Origin: Streptomyces kronopolitis
GTDB taxonomy: Bacteria > Actinomycetota > Actinomycetes > Streptomycetales > Streptomycetaceae
DNA length: 64,000 bases
Assembly (NCBI RefSeq): GCF_014646275.1
Contig: NZ_BMND01000018.1
Location: forward strand, 62,001 to 126,000
Direction: 5' to 3'
The notes beneath the pieces are model-generated. The model searched no databases. It saw only the letters and a list, made by a program, of their open reading frames with translations, and was not told where the DNA came from. This document shows, in pieces, positions 1 through 9,223 of the stretch (the first letter of the stretch is position 1; the number at the start of each line of letters is the position of its first letter). A program made the position numbers and the translations under genes.

Positions 1-290
1 ACGACACGCCGGGCGGCCTCGTGGAAGATCTGCCACGCTACCTCGGCCTTGTCGCGTGCGACGACGAAGGTCAAGTCGCCCAATGGGTGGCTGACCGTGG
101 CCGACGCAAGGCTCGTCTTCCTCAAGAGCAGGGCCCCCACCATGACCACAGCACCGGCCGCTGCGCCGGCGGCGGCATACTGAACCTGCCCACCCGCCTT
201 GCTGATGTTGTAGGTGAGGCTCCCGACACCCCACCCGATGACGGCGGCGACGAAGACCGACGCGGCCACAGCCGATGTCTTCCTGATCAC
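1..290 (-). CDS. Membrane protein, N-terminal part only (runs off the left edge)
   Basis: Reading leftward from a GTG at 290, the frame stays open to the window edge (96 residues). It gives a basic N-terminus (VIRKTS), a hydrophobic stretch at about residues 6-26, a second at about 38-60, then a soluble part beginning near HPLGDLTFVV. A purine-rich GGAGGGGG-type ribosome binding site lies just upstream of the GTG. Two membrane helices followed by a cytosolic domain is what can be seen; the family is not recognisable from this fragment. It is divergent from the TIR-STAND gene, about 300 bp away, so a functional link is possible but unproven. Confidence 0.55.
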   Translation of the reverse strand, partial: MIRKTSAVAASVFVAAVIGWGVGSLTYNISKAGGQVQYAAAGAAAGAVVMVGALLLRKTSLASATVSHPLGDLTFVVARDKAEVAWQIFHEAARRV

Positions 291-588
291 TGCTCCCCCT
301 CCCCGGTAGCGATCTTCGGGCTCCAGCGTAGCCTCGCGAGCGTGGCGGGCGCACCGATACCGCCCAGCGCCGAGATCCGACGTTCTGAACGACACGACGG
401 CCGGAGGACCTGCCGTGGAGCATGATGGGCCGGTGATGACGATGTGGAAGGTCCTGCGGAGGCGGCCCCACCTGGCCTCTTGCTCCCTGCCCCCCCCCCC
501 CGCTGATTTGGGGTGATCACTGCCGACGTGGGACTCTGGGCCGTCTGGGGTGTCGCAAAAGCGCAGTGACAGAAAGGCCGGGCATCCG

Positions 589-2688
589 ATGAGTCCGCAA
601 TCCGCGGGTGCGGAGTCCGTGCAGTGGGACGTATTTCTGAGCTACGCACGTGCGGACAGGCACCGCGCCGGCGTGCTCGCCGCCAGTCTCCAGTCCCGAG
701 GGCTGCGCGTATTCGTTGACGATGCCGCCATCGAAGACTTCTCGTCCATCACCAGCTCGATCACTGATGCGCTGTCGCGATCAAAGGTGCTGCTGGCTCT
801 CTACTCCTCGTACTACCCCGGGCGACGCGCCTGTCAGTGGGAACTCACCTACGCGTTCGTGGCAGGGCAGCGCGAGGGGGACCCTCTCCGGCGGGTCCTC
901 GTCGTCAATCCGGAAGCAAGTGCCGATCATGTCCATCCGTTCGAGCTGCGGGACGCGCGGCACTGGCCGTGGCCGACTTCGGGAGAGTCCCTGCGGCAAC
1001 TGACCGACCGCGTGTCCGTGCACGTGTCCAACCTCGATACCGCCATGGGGTATCGGGCGACGCCTTCCTCGGGCCCCGACTGGCTGCCGGCCCCCGCCCA
1101 TGTCGGCAATCCCCGGTTCACCGGCCGACTCTCCGAGCAATGGCTGATCCACAGCAGCCTCCTCTCCCACCGGACTCCCTTGATGCCCGGACGGTCGAGC
1201 AGAATCGTTCAGGTCCGAGGCATGGCGGGCATCGGCAAGTCCGTCCTCGCCCAGGAGTACGCTCTCCGGTTCGGACCGGCCTTCCCCGGCGGCGTGTTCT
1301 GGTTCGATCTGCACACGGCCCGGGACAGAGACGCCAAACAGACGATGGCCGAGTACGCCGATCAGGTCGCCACGGCCTGTGCTGCTCTCGGGCTACGCAG
1401 CGGAGGAGCGACTCTCCCCAGGCTGCTGAGTCGCCTGGCCGTCGTCATGGGCGAAAGGGGGCGCACATGCCTGTGGGTGGTCGACGGGGTACCGGCCGGC
1501 CTCAGCCAACAGGACCTACACCTGTTGCGCGGGCCCCACCTGCTCACCTCCACCCTCGTCACCACTCGCTCTCTACTCCACCCCACCTTCGCGCCCGCCA
1601 TCGACCTGACGCCACTGCCCGAACAGGAAGCTCTGCGCCTCCTCACTTTCGCGCGGACACCCCACGACGCGGCAGAATCGGCGGCGGCAGTCGCTTTGAC
1701 TCACGATGTGGGAGGCCATCCAGAGGCCCTCAATGCGCTGGCCGACCGCGCTGCCCACAGCGACTTCACCGAACTCCGCCGACGCCTCCACAGCCTGCGC
1801 TCGGATCTACTCGCCCTCACGGATGCCAAAAACGGATGCGAGGGCATGCCATTCACTTGGCCCCTGACCGGCGACCAGCTCCACGATGACGTCCTACGGC
1901 TGTTGGCGCTTGCCTGTCCTGCTCCACTATCCGAAACCGCCATCGAGGCGATACTCGGTAGCGACGACGACCGCCCTGGCCCCCTGACCGGTGTCCGGCT
2001 CGCCATCGAGCAACTGCTTGGGCAGGGGCAGCTACTGCCCGAACCCATGACGACCCGTTCCTGGGGAATCCACCCGCTCATAGCCCGCGCCGTACGCCGA
2101 CACGACCCGGACCCGGGCCGGCAGGAAGACCTTCGACGGTTCCTGCTTTACCACTTGGCCGCCCCGACCACCACACCGGAGACAGCTTCCAGTACGCACC
2201 AGCATCACTCACCTCTCTCCGAGGCACTCGCACTCGGGCTGGCCTCTCCACGCGAGGAGGAGCGGACGGCTGCGTACAACCTCCAGGTAGAGCTGGTGAC
2301 CCGTATCGGTTACCAGCGACTTGCCCAGGGTCAGGGATCCCTCCGTGAGGCGCTGACATCACTGCACTCCCTCTTCGAGTTCACCCGAGGGACTCTGCAC
2401 GGCATCGCGCTCACCGGTACCCCAACCTCCGACTTCCCGCTGATCGCCACGACCCTGCTCAACCGGCACCTGCGCCCCTTCTTGAGTCGATGGCATCCTG
2501 CGCTCCAGCAGCACGAAGCCCAGCGCCCGGCCGCCGCCAGTCCCACCGAGCACGAACAGAACTGGCCCCGCTCGGCCGCACTCCGCGCCGAGCTGGAAGA
2601 TCTGCGGACTCCACTCAAGGACATCGCTCACCGACTCGGCGGACTGTGCGGAACCGATCTCACAGTCGACGAATCCGGCTCCAATTGA
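589..2688 (+). CDS. TIR domain - STAND (NB-ARC-like) NTPase
   Basis: The 699-residue protein begins with a TIR domain (about residues 11-140; WDVFLSYARAD opening, and CQWEL with the candidate catalytic glutamate near residue 85). A STAND-type NTPase module follows, with Walker A GMAGIGKS at about 211-218 and a Walker B-like CLWVVDG near 295. The C-terminal half is helical-looking with no clear repeats, and would be the sensor. Bacterial TIR-STAND proteins are known or suspected immune sensors whose TIR end degrades NAD+ on activation; that role is inference here. I chose ATG 589 (preceded by GAAAGG) because the TIR starts ten residues later; an in-frame GTG at 550 would add 13 residues. Confidence 0.85.
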   Translation: MSPQSAGAESVQWDVFLSYARADRHRAGVLAASLQSRGLRVFVDDAAIEDFSSITSSITDALSRSKVLLALYSSYYPGRRACQWELTYAFVAGQREGDPLRRVLVVNPEASADHVHPFELRDARHWPWPTSGESLRQLTDRVSVHVSNLDTAMGYRATPSSGPDWLPAPAHVGNPRFTGRLSEQWLIHSSLLSHRTPLMPGRSSRIVQVRGMAGIGKSVLAQEYALRFGPAFPGGVFWFDLHTARDRDAKQTMAEYADQVATACAALGLRSGGATLPRLLSRLAVVMGERGRTCLWVVDGVPAGLSQQDLHLLRGPHLLTSTLVTTRSLLHPTFAPAIDLTPLPEQEALRLLTFARTPHDAAESAAAVALTHDVGGHPEALNALADRAAHSDFTELRRRLHSLRSDLLALTDAKNGCEGMPFTWPLTGDQLHDDVLRLLALACPAPLSETAIEAILGSDDDRPGPLTGVRLAIEQLLGQGQLLPEPMTTRSWGIHPLIARAVRRHDPDPGRQEDLRRFLLYHLAAPTTTPETASSTHQHHSPLSEALALGLASPREEERTAAYNLQVELVTRIGYQRLAQGQGSLREALTSLHSLFEFTRGTLHGIALTGTPTSDFPLIATTLLNRHLRPFLSRWHPALQQHEAQRPAAASPTEHEQNWPRSAALRAELEDLRTPLKDIAHRLGGLCGTDLTVDESGSN

Positions 2689-2715
2689 TCTTGCCTTCCC
2701 TCCGCGTACCGAAGG

Positions 2716-4332
2716 TCAGGCGGTCGCCACAGCAAACGGGCCGGTTCCGGTGGTGATGCTGGTCAGGACGGTGTTGGTGGTGGTGTCGATGACCGAGACG
2801 GTGTTTGAGCCCTGGTTGGCGACGTAGGCGCGGGTGCCGTCGGGGGTGAGGGCCACGCCGTAGGGGGTGGTTCCGACGGTGATGGGCGTGCCGGTGACTG
2901 TGTTGGTTGCGGTGTTGATGACCGAGACGGTGCCGGAGCCGGAGTTGGTGACGTAGGCGCGGGTGCCGTCGGGGGTGAGGGCCGGCCTGCGCGGGGTGGT
3001 GCCGACGGTGATGGCGGTCAGGACGGTGGTGGTTGCGGTGTCGATGACCGAGACGGTGCCGGAGCCGGAGTTGGTGACGTACGCGCGGGTCCCGTCCGGG
3101 CTGAAGGCGACCCCTCGTGGGCTGGCGCCGACGGTGATGGGGGAGCCGAGGACGGTGTTGGTGGCGGTGTCGATGATGGAGACGGTGCCGGTTCCCTGGC
3201 TGGTGACGTAGGCGCGTGTGCCGCTCGGGTTGACCGCGACTCCGTAGGGGTTGCTGCCGACGGTGACGGTCGTCAGGACAGCGTTGGTGGCGGTGTTGAT
3301 CACGGAGACGATGCTCAGTCCGTTGTGGGTGACGTAGGCGCGGGTGCCGTCCGGGGTGATCGCCACGCCGTGGGGGGTGGTGCTCACGGGGATGGTGGAG
3401 GTGACGGTGGCTGAGGCGGTGTCGATGACCGAGACGGTGCCGGAGCCGTTGTTGGTGACGTAGGCGCGGGTGCTGTCGGGGGTGACGGCCACTCCTCGTG
3501 GGTTGGCGCCGACGGCGATGGGGCTGCCCACCACGGCGTTGGTGGCTGTGTTGATCACCGTCACGCTGTTGGAGCCGGTGTTGGTGACGTAGGCGCGCTG
3601 GAGGGTGTAGGTGAAGCCGCCGGGGACGGTCGCGCTGCCGCCCGGCGTGGTGACCTGGACGGTGGCGGCGCCGGTGCCCGCCGGGGTGGTGCCGGTCAGC
3701 GACGTACCCGCGCTGTTGACCACAATGCCGGTGGCTGGCACGCCGTTGAATGTGACGCTCGCCCCTGCCAGGTTCGTCCCGGTCAGCGTGAAGGTCGTGC
3801 CACCGGAAGGGGCCCCGAAGGTGGGGGTGAGAGCGGTGACGGTGGGTGCGCCGACGTAGGTGTAGGACAGGCTGTTGCTGGTGCCGCCCGCTGTGGTGAC
3901 GCTGACGGCGACGGCGCCGGCTGTGTCTCCGGCGGGCGTGGTGACGCGGATCTCACGGTCGTTGACGACGGTCGGGACGACCGTGTGGGTGCCGAAGCGT
4001 ACGGCGGTGGCGGTGGACAGGTCCGTGCCGGTGAGGGTGACGGTGGCTCCACCCGCGAGCGGGCCGGAGGCCGGGCTGATCGCGCACAGGTACGGCAGGC
4101 CGAAGTAGTAGAACGACGCCGCGTTGCTGACGCCCCCGGCGGTGACCAGAGTCACGGCGACCACGCCGTTGCCGGCCGGGGACACCGCGGTGACCTGAGT
4201 CGGTGAGATTTGGGTGAGGTGGGTGGCGGGCCTGGAGCCGAACAGCACTTCGCGCGTGCCGGAGAGGTTCGTACCGGTGATCGTGACCAGAGTGCCACCA
4301 GCGGTGGGCCCCCGGTTCGGAGATATGGGCAT
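2716..4332 (-). CDS. IPT/TIG domain and YVTN seven-blade beta-propeller protein
   Basis: The 538-residue protein has three IPT/TIG (immunoglobulin-like) domains at about residues 1-80, 80-160 and 160-245. Seven YVTN-type repeats of 42-43 residues follow from 246 to the end, each starting RAYVTN or similar and ending TPDGT; seven repeats are right for a closed propeller. There is no signal peptide or membrane helix, so surface location is not supported by the start used. The repeats are also strong DNA-level repeats. It converges on the TIR-STAND gene, leaving 27 bp. Function is unknown; such proteins usually bind other proteins or glycans. Confidence 0.85.
   Translation of the reverse strand: MPISPNRGPTAGGTLVTITGTNLSGTREVLFGSRPATHLTQISPTQVTAVSPAGNGVVAVTLVTAGGVSNAASFYYFGLPYLCAISPASGPLAGGATVTLTGTDLSTATAVRFGTHTVVPTVVNDREIRVTTPAGDTAGAVAVSVTTAGGTSNSLSYTYVGAPTVTALTPTFGAPSGGTTFTLTGTNLAGASVTFNGVPATGIVVNSAGTSLTGTTPAGTGAATVQVTTPGGSATVPGGFTYTLQRAYVTNTGSNSVTVINTATNAVVGSPIAVGANPRGVAVTPDSTRAYVTNNGSGTVSVIDTASATVTSTIPVSTTPHGVAITPDGTRAYVTHNGLSIVSVINTATNAVLTTVTVGSNPYGVAVNPSGTRAYVTSQGTGTVSIIDTATNTVLGSPITVGASPRGVAFSPDGTRAYVTNSGSGTVSVIDTATTTVLTAITVGTTPRRPALTPDGTRAYVTNSGSGTVSVINTATNTVTGTPITVGTTPYGVALTPDGTRAYVANQGSNTVSVIDTTTNTVLTSITTGTGPFAVATA
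2719..3597 (-). repeat. Seven tandem 126-129 bp coding repeats (YVTN blades)
   Basis: Each unit encodes one propeller blade. The near-identical wording (GTVSVIDTAT, TPDGTRAYVT) makes the DNA units highly similar, so the array could expand, contract or gene-convert. Confidence 0.8.
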
Positions 4333-5301
4333 GAAGGCGCCTCCTGGCAGTGATCACCGATAAGAACGCGAGCGCGGACCGACCGGCATGGCGGTCCGAG
4401 CACAGCGGACCCGATCACCCGGGGAGGCCGGCAGAAGGCCAAGCTTGCCCGGAACAGGTGGGCGGCCTACGGAACGGGGCGTAGCCAGTAGCCCACCGCC
4501 ACGAAGCCCCGGCAACAGCCATGCCACGCATTCGCCTGGATGGAGGAGAGCGCAAAACAGCCAACGCACGCCGGCGAGCTGCTCCACCCGGCTATGTCGC
4601 ATCTGGCAACGGAGCGACTGCCCAGCTGCCTCGTTCGCTGCTGCCCTGCCCTCTCCAGCGTTCTTGCGTACCCGCCCCCAGTGCTCGTCACTTCGTGCTG
4701 CGGCGTACGCGGCCCCTCAGCCGAAGCGAGAATGCTAGAGCGAGTTGGTCGCCTACCTCGCGGCGGAGGGCGTCAGTGAGGCCGTCTTTGACATCGGCGG
4801 CGTTACGAAATTTCACTTCCGCACCGACGGCGATACGGCGCCAGGACGCGGCAGGGAAGAGCAGCCACCTGAGATGGGTGAAGGAGCGATGAATGCGGCC
4901 GTGGTGGCTCCTGACCGCGAGTGATGGCTCCCGTCAGGGTTGCACTTGCAGCGACAGGGGAGGGAAGAGAGACCGAAGTTCCCTCTTTCGGATGACTATA
5001 TGCGAATCAGATCACCCGCCCTTCGCAAGCCTGAGGATATTTCCCTAACCTGAACGCCCTACCTGTGATCGAACCTGACCGCCTATGTGCAATCTGCTCT
5101 GCCTGTCGGGCATTCTGTGCGTCAACTCACCTACAGGCGGGGGACGGTGAGCCCACTTTCAGAAGTTTCACGCCAGTGGTAGTGCGGGCGGCTGCTCGCT
5201 ACGTTGTGGGAAGGACGGCAAGAAGGGCTCCGAGGCGACGGCAGCCGGACTCGAAGCCCTTACGCGTTCGTTCCACCCAATTCCTTAAGGAGAACTTCGA
5301 G
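4333..5301. other. Region with no supportable gene
   Basis: No frame here shows a believable start, ribosome binding site and protein-like composition together. A short leftward open stretch at about 4930-4700 ends in a protein-like run (KFRNAADVKDGL) but has no start codon, so it may be the tail of a lost gene. Base composition is less GC-rich than the neighbours from about 4950 onward. Confidence 0.5.
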
Positions 5302-5565
5302 TTGATCGCACGCGTGCACCAGGACTGGATCAGTCAGCGTCTGGCACCTTTCGGCAATAGCATTCCACCCTGCGACCTAAGCCAATCAGTGATCATGAGC
5401 ATTCTTGCAATCACTGTGCGGTGGCGTTCTGTTCTGACGACCACTCTGATCATTGTTACGGTCATCCAGGGTGACCTACTGATGGCCGGCGTGATCCTGC
5501 CTCTGACCCCAATGGTGTTGGCAGATCGCTCCGTTCTCACCTTCCTGCGGGTTTGGAGGCGATAG
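5302..5565 (+). CDS. Small membrane protein, unknown
   Basis: An AAGGAG ribosome binding site at 5287-5292 stands about 9 bases before a TTG at 5302, giving an 87-residue protein. The C-terminal part has a long hydrophobic segment (LTTTLIIVTVIQGDLL onward to MVLADR), one or two helices, and ends with a basic FLRVWRR. A perfect 11-bp hairpin terminator sits 31 bp past the stop, which supports a real transcript. An internal ATG at 5395 is the alternative start, but it lacks a ribosome binding site. No family recognised. Confidence 0.42.
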   Translation: MIARVHQDWISQRLAPFGNSIPPCDLSQSVIMSILAITVRWRSVLTTTLIIVTVIQGDLLMAGVILPLTPMVLADRSVLTFLRVWRR

Positions 5566-5596
5566 CCCCTTCCGCGGCACGGCTCCATGAGCCCTG

Positions 5597-5625
5597 CCCG
5601 GCTGCCCCGTCCGAGGGCAGCCGGG
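5597..5625 (+). terminator. Rho-independent-type hairpin
   Basis: Perfect 11-bp stem (CCCGGCTGCCC / GGGCAGCCGGG) with a 7-base loop, followed by CTTTCG. It lies just downstream of the small membrane protein gene. Confidence 0.6.
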
Positions 5626-6413
5626 CTTTCGCGACGCCGCAGCGCGGGTGACAGAGGAGGCAGGCACCGCGCAGAGGTATGGCGCGGTTGCAAGCGAACC
5701 TTCTTGGCATATGCCGTCTCGAGCGGAACGGGTGGCATGGTCACGTGAGCACGCATTGCGCACCAGCCAACCTGTGGCGCTCGCGATGCCGCACGTTCGA
5801 CACTCCGACAACTACGGGCCTGCCATATCACTGTTAGATCCCGCTCTGAGCTTAGTTAACCAGCGCGAGAGACGCGACTGCCGTCGCAGGACGCATGGCT
5901 GGCGTAGGCGGGCAACCGCGAGCGGTGCATCGTTTCCAGTCGGCGCCGTGAGGATTCAACGGACTGCGGTCCGCATTGCCGCGTCCCCGCCGAGGCTTCT
6001 TTTGAGCAGGTCAAGGCAACCGCCTTGCAGGGTCTCGTGACTTGGCAACCATGCCGTCTGGTTTCAGCCATCGTAGGCGCCCGTGCAACACCTCATCCCA
6101 GTCGCATAAGCATTCCCCTCCCCTGCGGAACTGTGCCGCGTGGAGCTACCCGTCAGGCACCAGACCTGGTGGGGGCAGCGACACGGAGCAGCACCCAAGC
6201 CTCAGGCACCCTGGGCATGTATTGCATATGCACCAGGCATACGATCCAGCCGACTGATGTCCGCATGCCGGCGCCGGGGCATGGAAATCACGCACAGGAA
6301 TCGACCGATTCACCCCTCCCGAGTCACCCTGGACTATCGGACCAGGTAGCCCGATGCGAGCCGATACTCCTAGCATGGGTGAACTCACTTACCAGGAGAC
6401 CTGCGCACCCCCC
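5626..6413. other. Intergenic region, nothing recognisable
   Basis: Several overlapping open frames occur, none with a ribosome binding site and protein-like composition. The stretch presumably contains the promoter of the downstream methyltransferase, but I could not identify it. Confidence 0.4.
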
Positions 6414-6489
6414 ATGAGGGCCGGACGCGGGCTGGCTACGCGGGGAGCATCGCATTCCTATTGATGTCAGCAAACCCAGCGTCGCAAGA

Positions 6490-7254
6490 ATGTACGACCA
6501 TTTACTCGGCGGTACGGACAACTATTTCTCCGACCGCCTGGCGTGTGACGACCTGTTGCGGATGGCGCCGAGCACTAGGGAACTCGCCCTCATCAACAGA
6601 GCGTTCTTGATCCGCTCTGTCCGCTTTCTCGCCGCGCAGTGCGGAGTCCGCCGGTTCATCGACTTCGGCTCGGGCCTTCCGACTCACCCCAACGTCCACG
6701 AAGTGGCACAGGAAATCGACAATACTGCTCAAGTCGTTTACGTGGACAATGACCCTATCGTCCTGGCTCACGGGCGCATGATGCTCCAGGAGGACATGAA
6801 GACCACCGCAGTGATCATGAGCGACATGCGGGACACAGAGCGGGTCTTCGCCACCGACCAAGTGCACCGACTCCTTCGAGACCGCCTGCCTGTGGCAGCC
6901 CTCTTCGCCTCCGTGCTGCACTGCATCCCCAACAACTCCACTCCCGACCCCTGGCAGCTCGTGCGTGACGTAGCAAAACGACTACCACCAGGCAGCTACC
7001 TGGTGATCTCGCAACTCACCAGCGATGACCCTAAGCTGCGCGAAGATGTGACACGCTTCATGTGCGACATCACCGAAGGAAATTGGGGGGAAGTGCGCTC
7101 CTTTCACGATGTGCGCCGCTTCTTTGAGGGGCTCGAATTGCAAGAAGCCGACGAACCGTGCGAGGTCTCGCAATGGCGACCTGACTCCCAAATTTCTCCT
7201 CGCCAGGCAACGCAAGAGTGGGTGGAATATGGCGGCGTCGCTCGAATTCCCTAA
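6490..7254 (+). CDS. SAM-dependent methyltransferase, DUF574 family (N-terminus unclear)
   Basis: The protein has the DUF574 signature: MYDHLLGG near the start, the SAM-binding FIDFGSGLPT, VYVDNDPIVLAHGR, and a VEYGGVARIP end. The family match extends upstream of ATG 6490 (IPIDVSKPSVAR in the same frame), yet no ATG/GTG/TTG occurs before the in-frame stop upstream. An ATG at 6414 starts another frame that ends after 16 codons, so a one-base indel near 6445 is likely, unless ATT is used. It ends 4 bp from the convergent XRE gene. The family is common next to XRE/DUF397 genes in Streptomyces; substrate unknown. Confidence 0.8.
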   Translation: MYDHLLGGTDNYFSDRLACDDLLRMAPSTRELALINRAFLIRSVRFLAAQCGVRRFIDFGSGLPTHPNVHEVAQEIDNTAQVVYVDNDPIVLAHGRMMLQEDMKTTAVIMSDMRDTERVFATDQVHRLLRDRLPVAALFASVLHCIPNNSTPDPWQLVRDVAKRLPPGSYLVISQLTSDDPKLREDVTRFMCDITEGNWGEVRSFHDVRRFFEGLELQEADEPCEVSQWRPDSQISPRQATQEWVEYGGVARIP

Positions 7255-7257
7255 CGC

Positions 7258-8184
7258 CTACCGCAGCTTGTTGGTGTAAACATCGAGCAGCTTCAAGGAA
7301 GCCTCCTTGTCCATGGCATGCTCCCACAACTCCTCAAAAGATGCCTTGTGCCGCTCCACGGGCTCTCGCTCGTTCTCGTATGTCCCGCCTTCATTGCTGC
7401 ATTCGATGTATACGACGTCACCGCCCTGGCCGGGAACGAACTTGAGAAGAGTCATAGCCGTCTTCAGTGGGGTGACGAACTCAGCTGCTGAGAAGGGCAG
7501 GACGCGGATGTGAATCCGTGACTTGTTCTCACCGTAGTTGTACAGCTGGCGGAGCTGCCCGCGCATCACGGACCTTCCTCCCGTCGGCCGGCTGAGGACG
7601 TTCTCGTCCAACACCACATACAAGTCCGGCGCGTTGGCCTGGTCCAGAAGACTCTGCCGCTGGAGGCGTACCGTCAGCCTTCGCTCGATCATCTTCGCGG
7701 CCTTGAGGTCAACCCCATCGCTACCCGGTCGCCTGTACGGGGCGCACATCAAGGCACGTGCGTAATCTGACGTCTGGAGCAGGCCGGGAACGAAGTTTCC
7801 CTGGTAGGTCCAGATCTCGTGAGCAGAGTTCTCCATGCTGAACAGCCGGCTGAGCCAACCCGGCACGACGTCCGAGAATCCGGACCACCATTCCTTGGCC
7901 CTTGCCTGGCCCACCAAGGCGCGCAGCTCGTCAAGTTCCTCGGCATCCTGGATACCGAGGAACTTGACGAGCTTGATCACAGCCTGTTCCTGGACGGTGA
8001 CCTTGCCCCCTTCGTACTTACTCAGCATGGACACCGAGCTGAAGGCGCCGGCGTCCACAACCTGCTTCAGGGTGAGCCCTGCTTGCTTGCGCAGCTGAAG
8101 GAGGTACTTGCCCAGCACGAGGTCGGCAGTAGCCGGCGCTTCCTCGTCGCCGCCTACAACAACGCTCAATACCCGATCCGACAC
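7258..8184 (-). CDS. XRE helix-turn-helix regulator with DUF5753 (Scr1/WhiJ-like)
   Basis: A 308-residue protein with an XRE HTH at about residues 24-85 (GKYLLQLRKQAGLTLKQV, SMLSKYEGGK) and a DUF5753 sensor/effector domain over the rest (EWWSGFSDVVPGWL, PGLLQTSDYARA, LDENVLSRP). GTG start with AGGAG nine bases upstream. The DUF397 gene lies 87 bp upstream on the same strand. In S. coelicolor such pairs (WhiJ-like, Scr1/Scr2) control development and antibiotic production, and some behave like toxin-antitoxin pairs. Confidence 0.9.
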   Translation of the reverse strand: MSDRVLSVVVGGDEEAPATADLVLGKYLLQLRKQAGLTLKQVVDAGAFSSVSMLSKYEGGKVTVQEQAVIKLVKFLGIQDAEELDELRALVGQARAKEWWSGFSDVVPGWLSRLFSMENSAHEIWTYQGNFVPGLLQTSDYARALMCAPYRRPGSDGVDLKAAKMIERRLTVRLQRQSLLDQANAPDLYVVLDENVLSRPTGGRSVMRGQLRQLYNYGENKSRIHIRVLPFSAAEFVTPLKTAMTLLKFVPGQGGDVVYIECSNEGGTYENEREPVERHKASFEELWEHAMDKEASLKLLDVYTNKLR

Positions 8185-8271
8185 TCGAACTCCTCATACA
8201 GAAGGCGATTGCACCACCCTATTTCAGCATGAGGGACCGACGCGTCAGTAACCAGTTTTGGCCATCGACTT

Positions 8272-8508
8272 TCAGACAGCCATGTTGTCGAACTCTCCTT
8301 TACGTGCGCCGTCCAGGAAGGCCGCCATCTCCGAACACGTGAACACCAGGGCGGCTCCGTCCGGGAAGCGGGAGTTACGGAACGCCACCTCACCGCTCCC
8401 CAGTTTTGCAATTTCAACGCAATCATGAAGTGGGTCGCTCGCGCTGGCCTTCACCCAGTGGGCTCCCTTAATCGACTTCGCTGCCACCCCGTTGTGGTAC
8501 TCCGCCAT
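8272..8508 (-). CDS. DUF397 small protein, partner of the XRE regulator
   Basis: 78 residues with the DUF397 pattern: WVKASASD, the CVEIAKLGSGEVAFRNSR core and AAFLDGARKGEFD at the end. It precedes the XRE-DUF5753 gene. DUF397 proteins are thought to counter or modulate the paired regulator (BldB/WhiJ paradigm). Confidence 0.88.
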   Translation of the reverse strand: MAEYHNGVAAKSIKGAHWVKASASDPLHDCVEIAKLGSGEVAFRNSRFPDGAALVFTCSEMAAFLDGARKGEFDNMAV

Positions 8509-9223
8509 GTGAGCCTGTCCTTTCCCCTCTGACCTGCATCAACCCCGTTGACGCCCGAGACGTCAATATGGACTCCCCGTCGCGCTGCGGTCACGTGAAA
8601 CCCGCCCTGAAATTTCAAGGAGCATCGGGTTATTGATGATCTTAGCTGTCGACCAGGAGGCCCGCCGTCCCTCGAAAGAGTGTTCTTGCGAGATGACGAT
8701 ACGACCCTTGCCCATCGAATAACTGTGCGGAAGCATCGTGCATCCGGTCCTGCGAGATTGGCCGAAGCGCCAGCGGTGGCGTGGGGGGTGGCCTGACCTG
8801 ATGAAAAGAACTCAGCGGGCTCCCGACCTACTAGTCGAACCGAAAGTAAAGGAGCTTTCGCTATTCGTTGTCGTCGGATTTCTGTTCCGTCGCGACATTT
8901 CCCAACAAAGGCGTTGAAGCAGAAAACGACGTTCTACTGCACAACGTTGGCGAAGCACTGCACCGTTATCCGACACCGTTTCTCTGACAATGCCCGCGAG
9001 CAGCGCCATCGCGGGCACGCCACACCGAGAGTTGTCGGCCGACCCCAGCAGTGCCCGTCGGAAAAGCGTGGTCACCATGGACGCTACTGCCGAGGCGCAA
9101 CCTTGGCCACGCAGGCGCGTTACGCCCGGAGCTGGGCAAAGGGTCGCATTGACCGCCCGGCTGAGGAATACCCAGAGCCGTCCGCCGATTGGTCCTTTAC
9201 AGAGATCACGGGAGGGGCTGCTG
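8509..9223. other. Intergenic region, no supportable gene
   Basis: Less GC-rich than surroundings, especially at about 8820-8990. It separates the leftward DUF397 operon from a rightward nuclease gene, so both promoters should lie here. No coding frame has both a ribosome binding site and protein-like composition. Confidence 0.4.

Noticed and set aside
21..425. A rightward 134-codon frame at the left edge
   Set aside because: It is antisense to the membrane protein fragment, which has the ribosome binding site and the natural hydrophobic segments.
490..501. Run of 12 C as a phase-variation switch for the TIR-STAND gene
   Set aside because: It lies about 90 bases before the likely start and outside the coding frame; it might affect a promoter, but nothing supports switching.
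4354..4892. Several overlapping open frames
   Set aside because: None has consistent codon bias or a start with a ribosome binding site; composition is Arg/Pro/Ser-rich as in random high-GC DNA.
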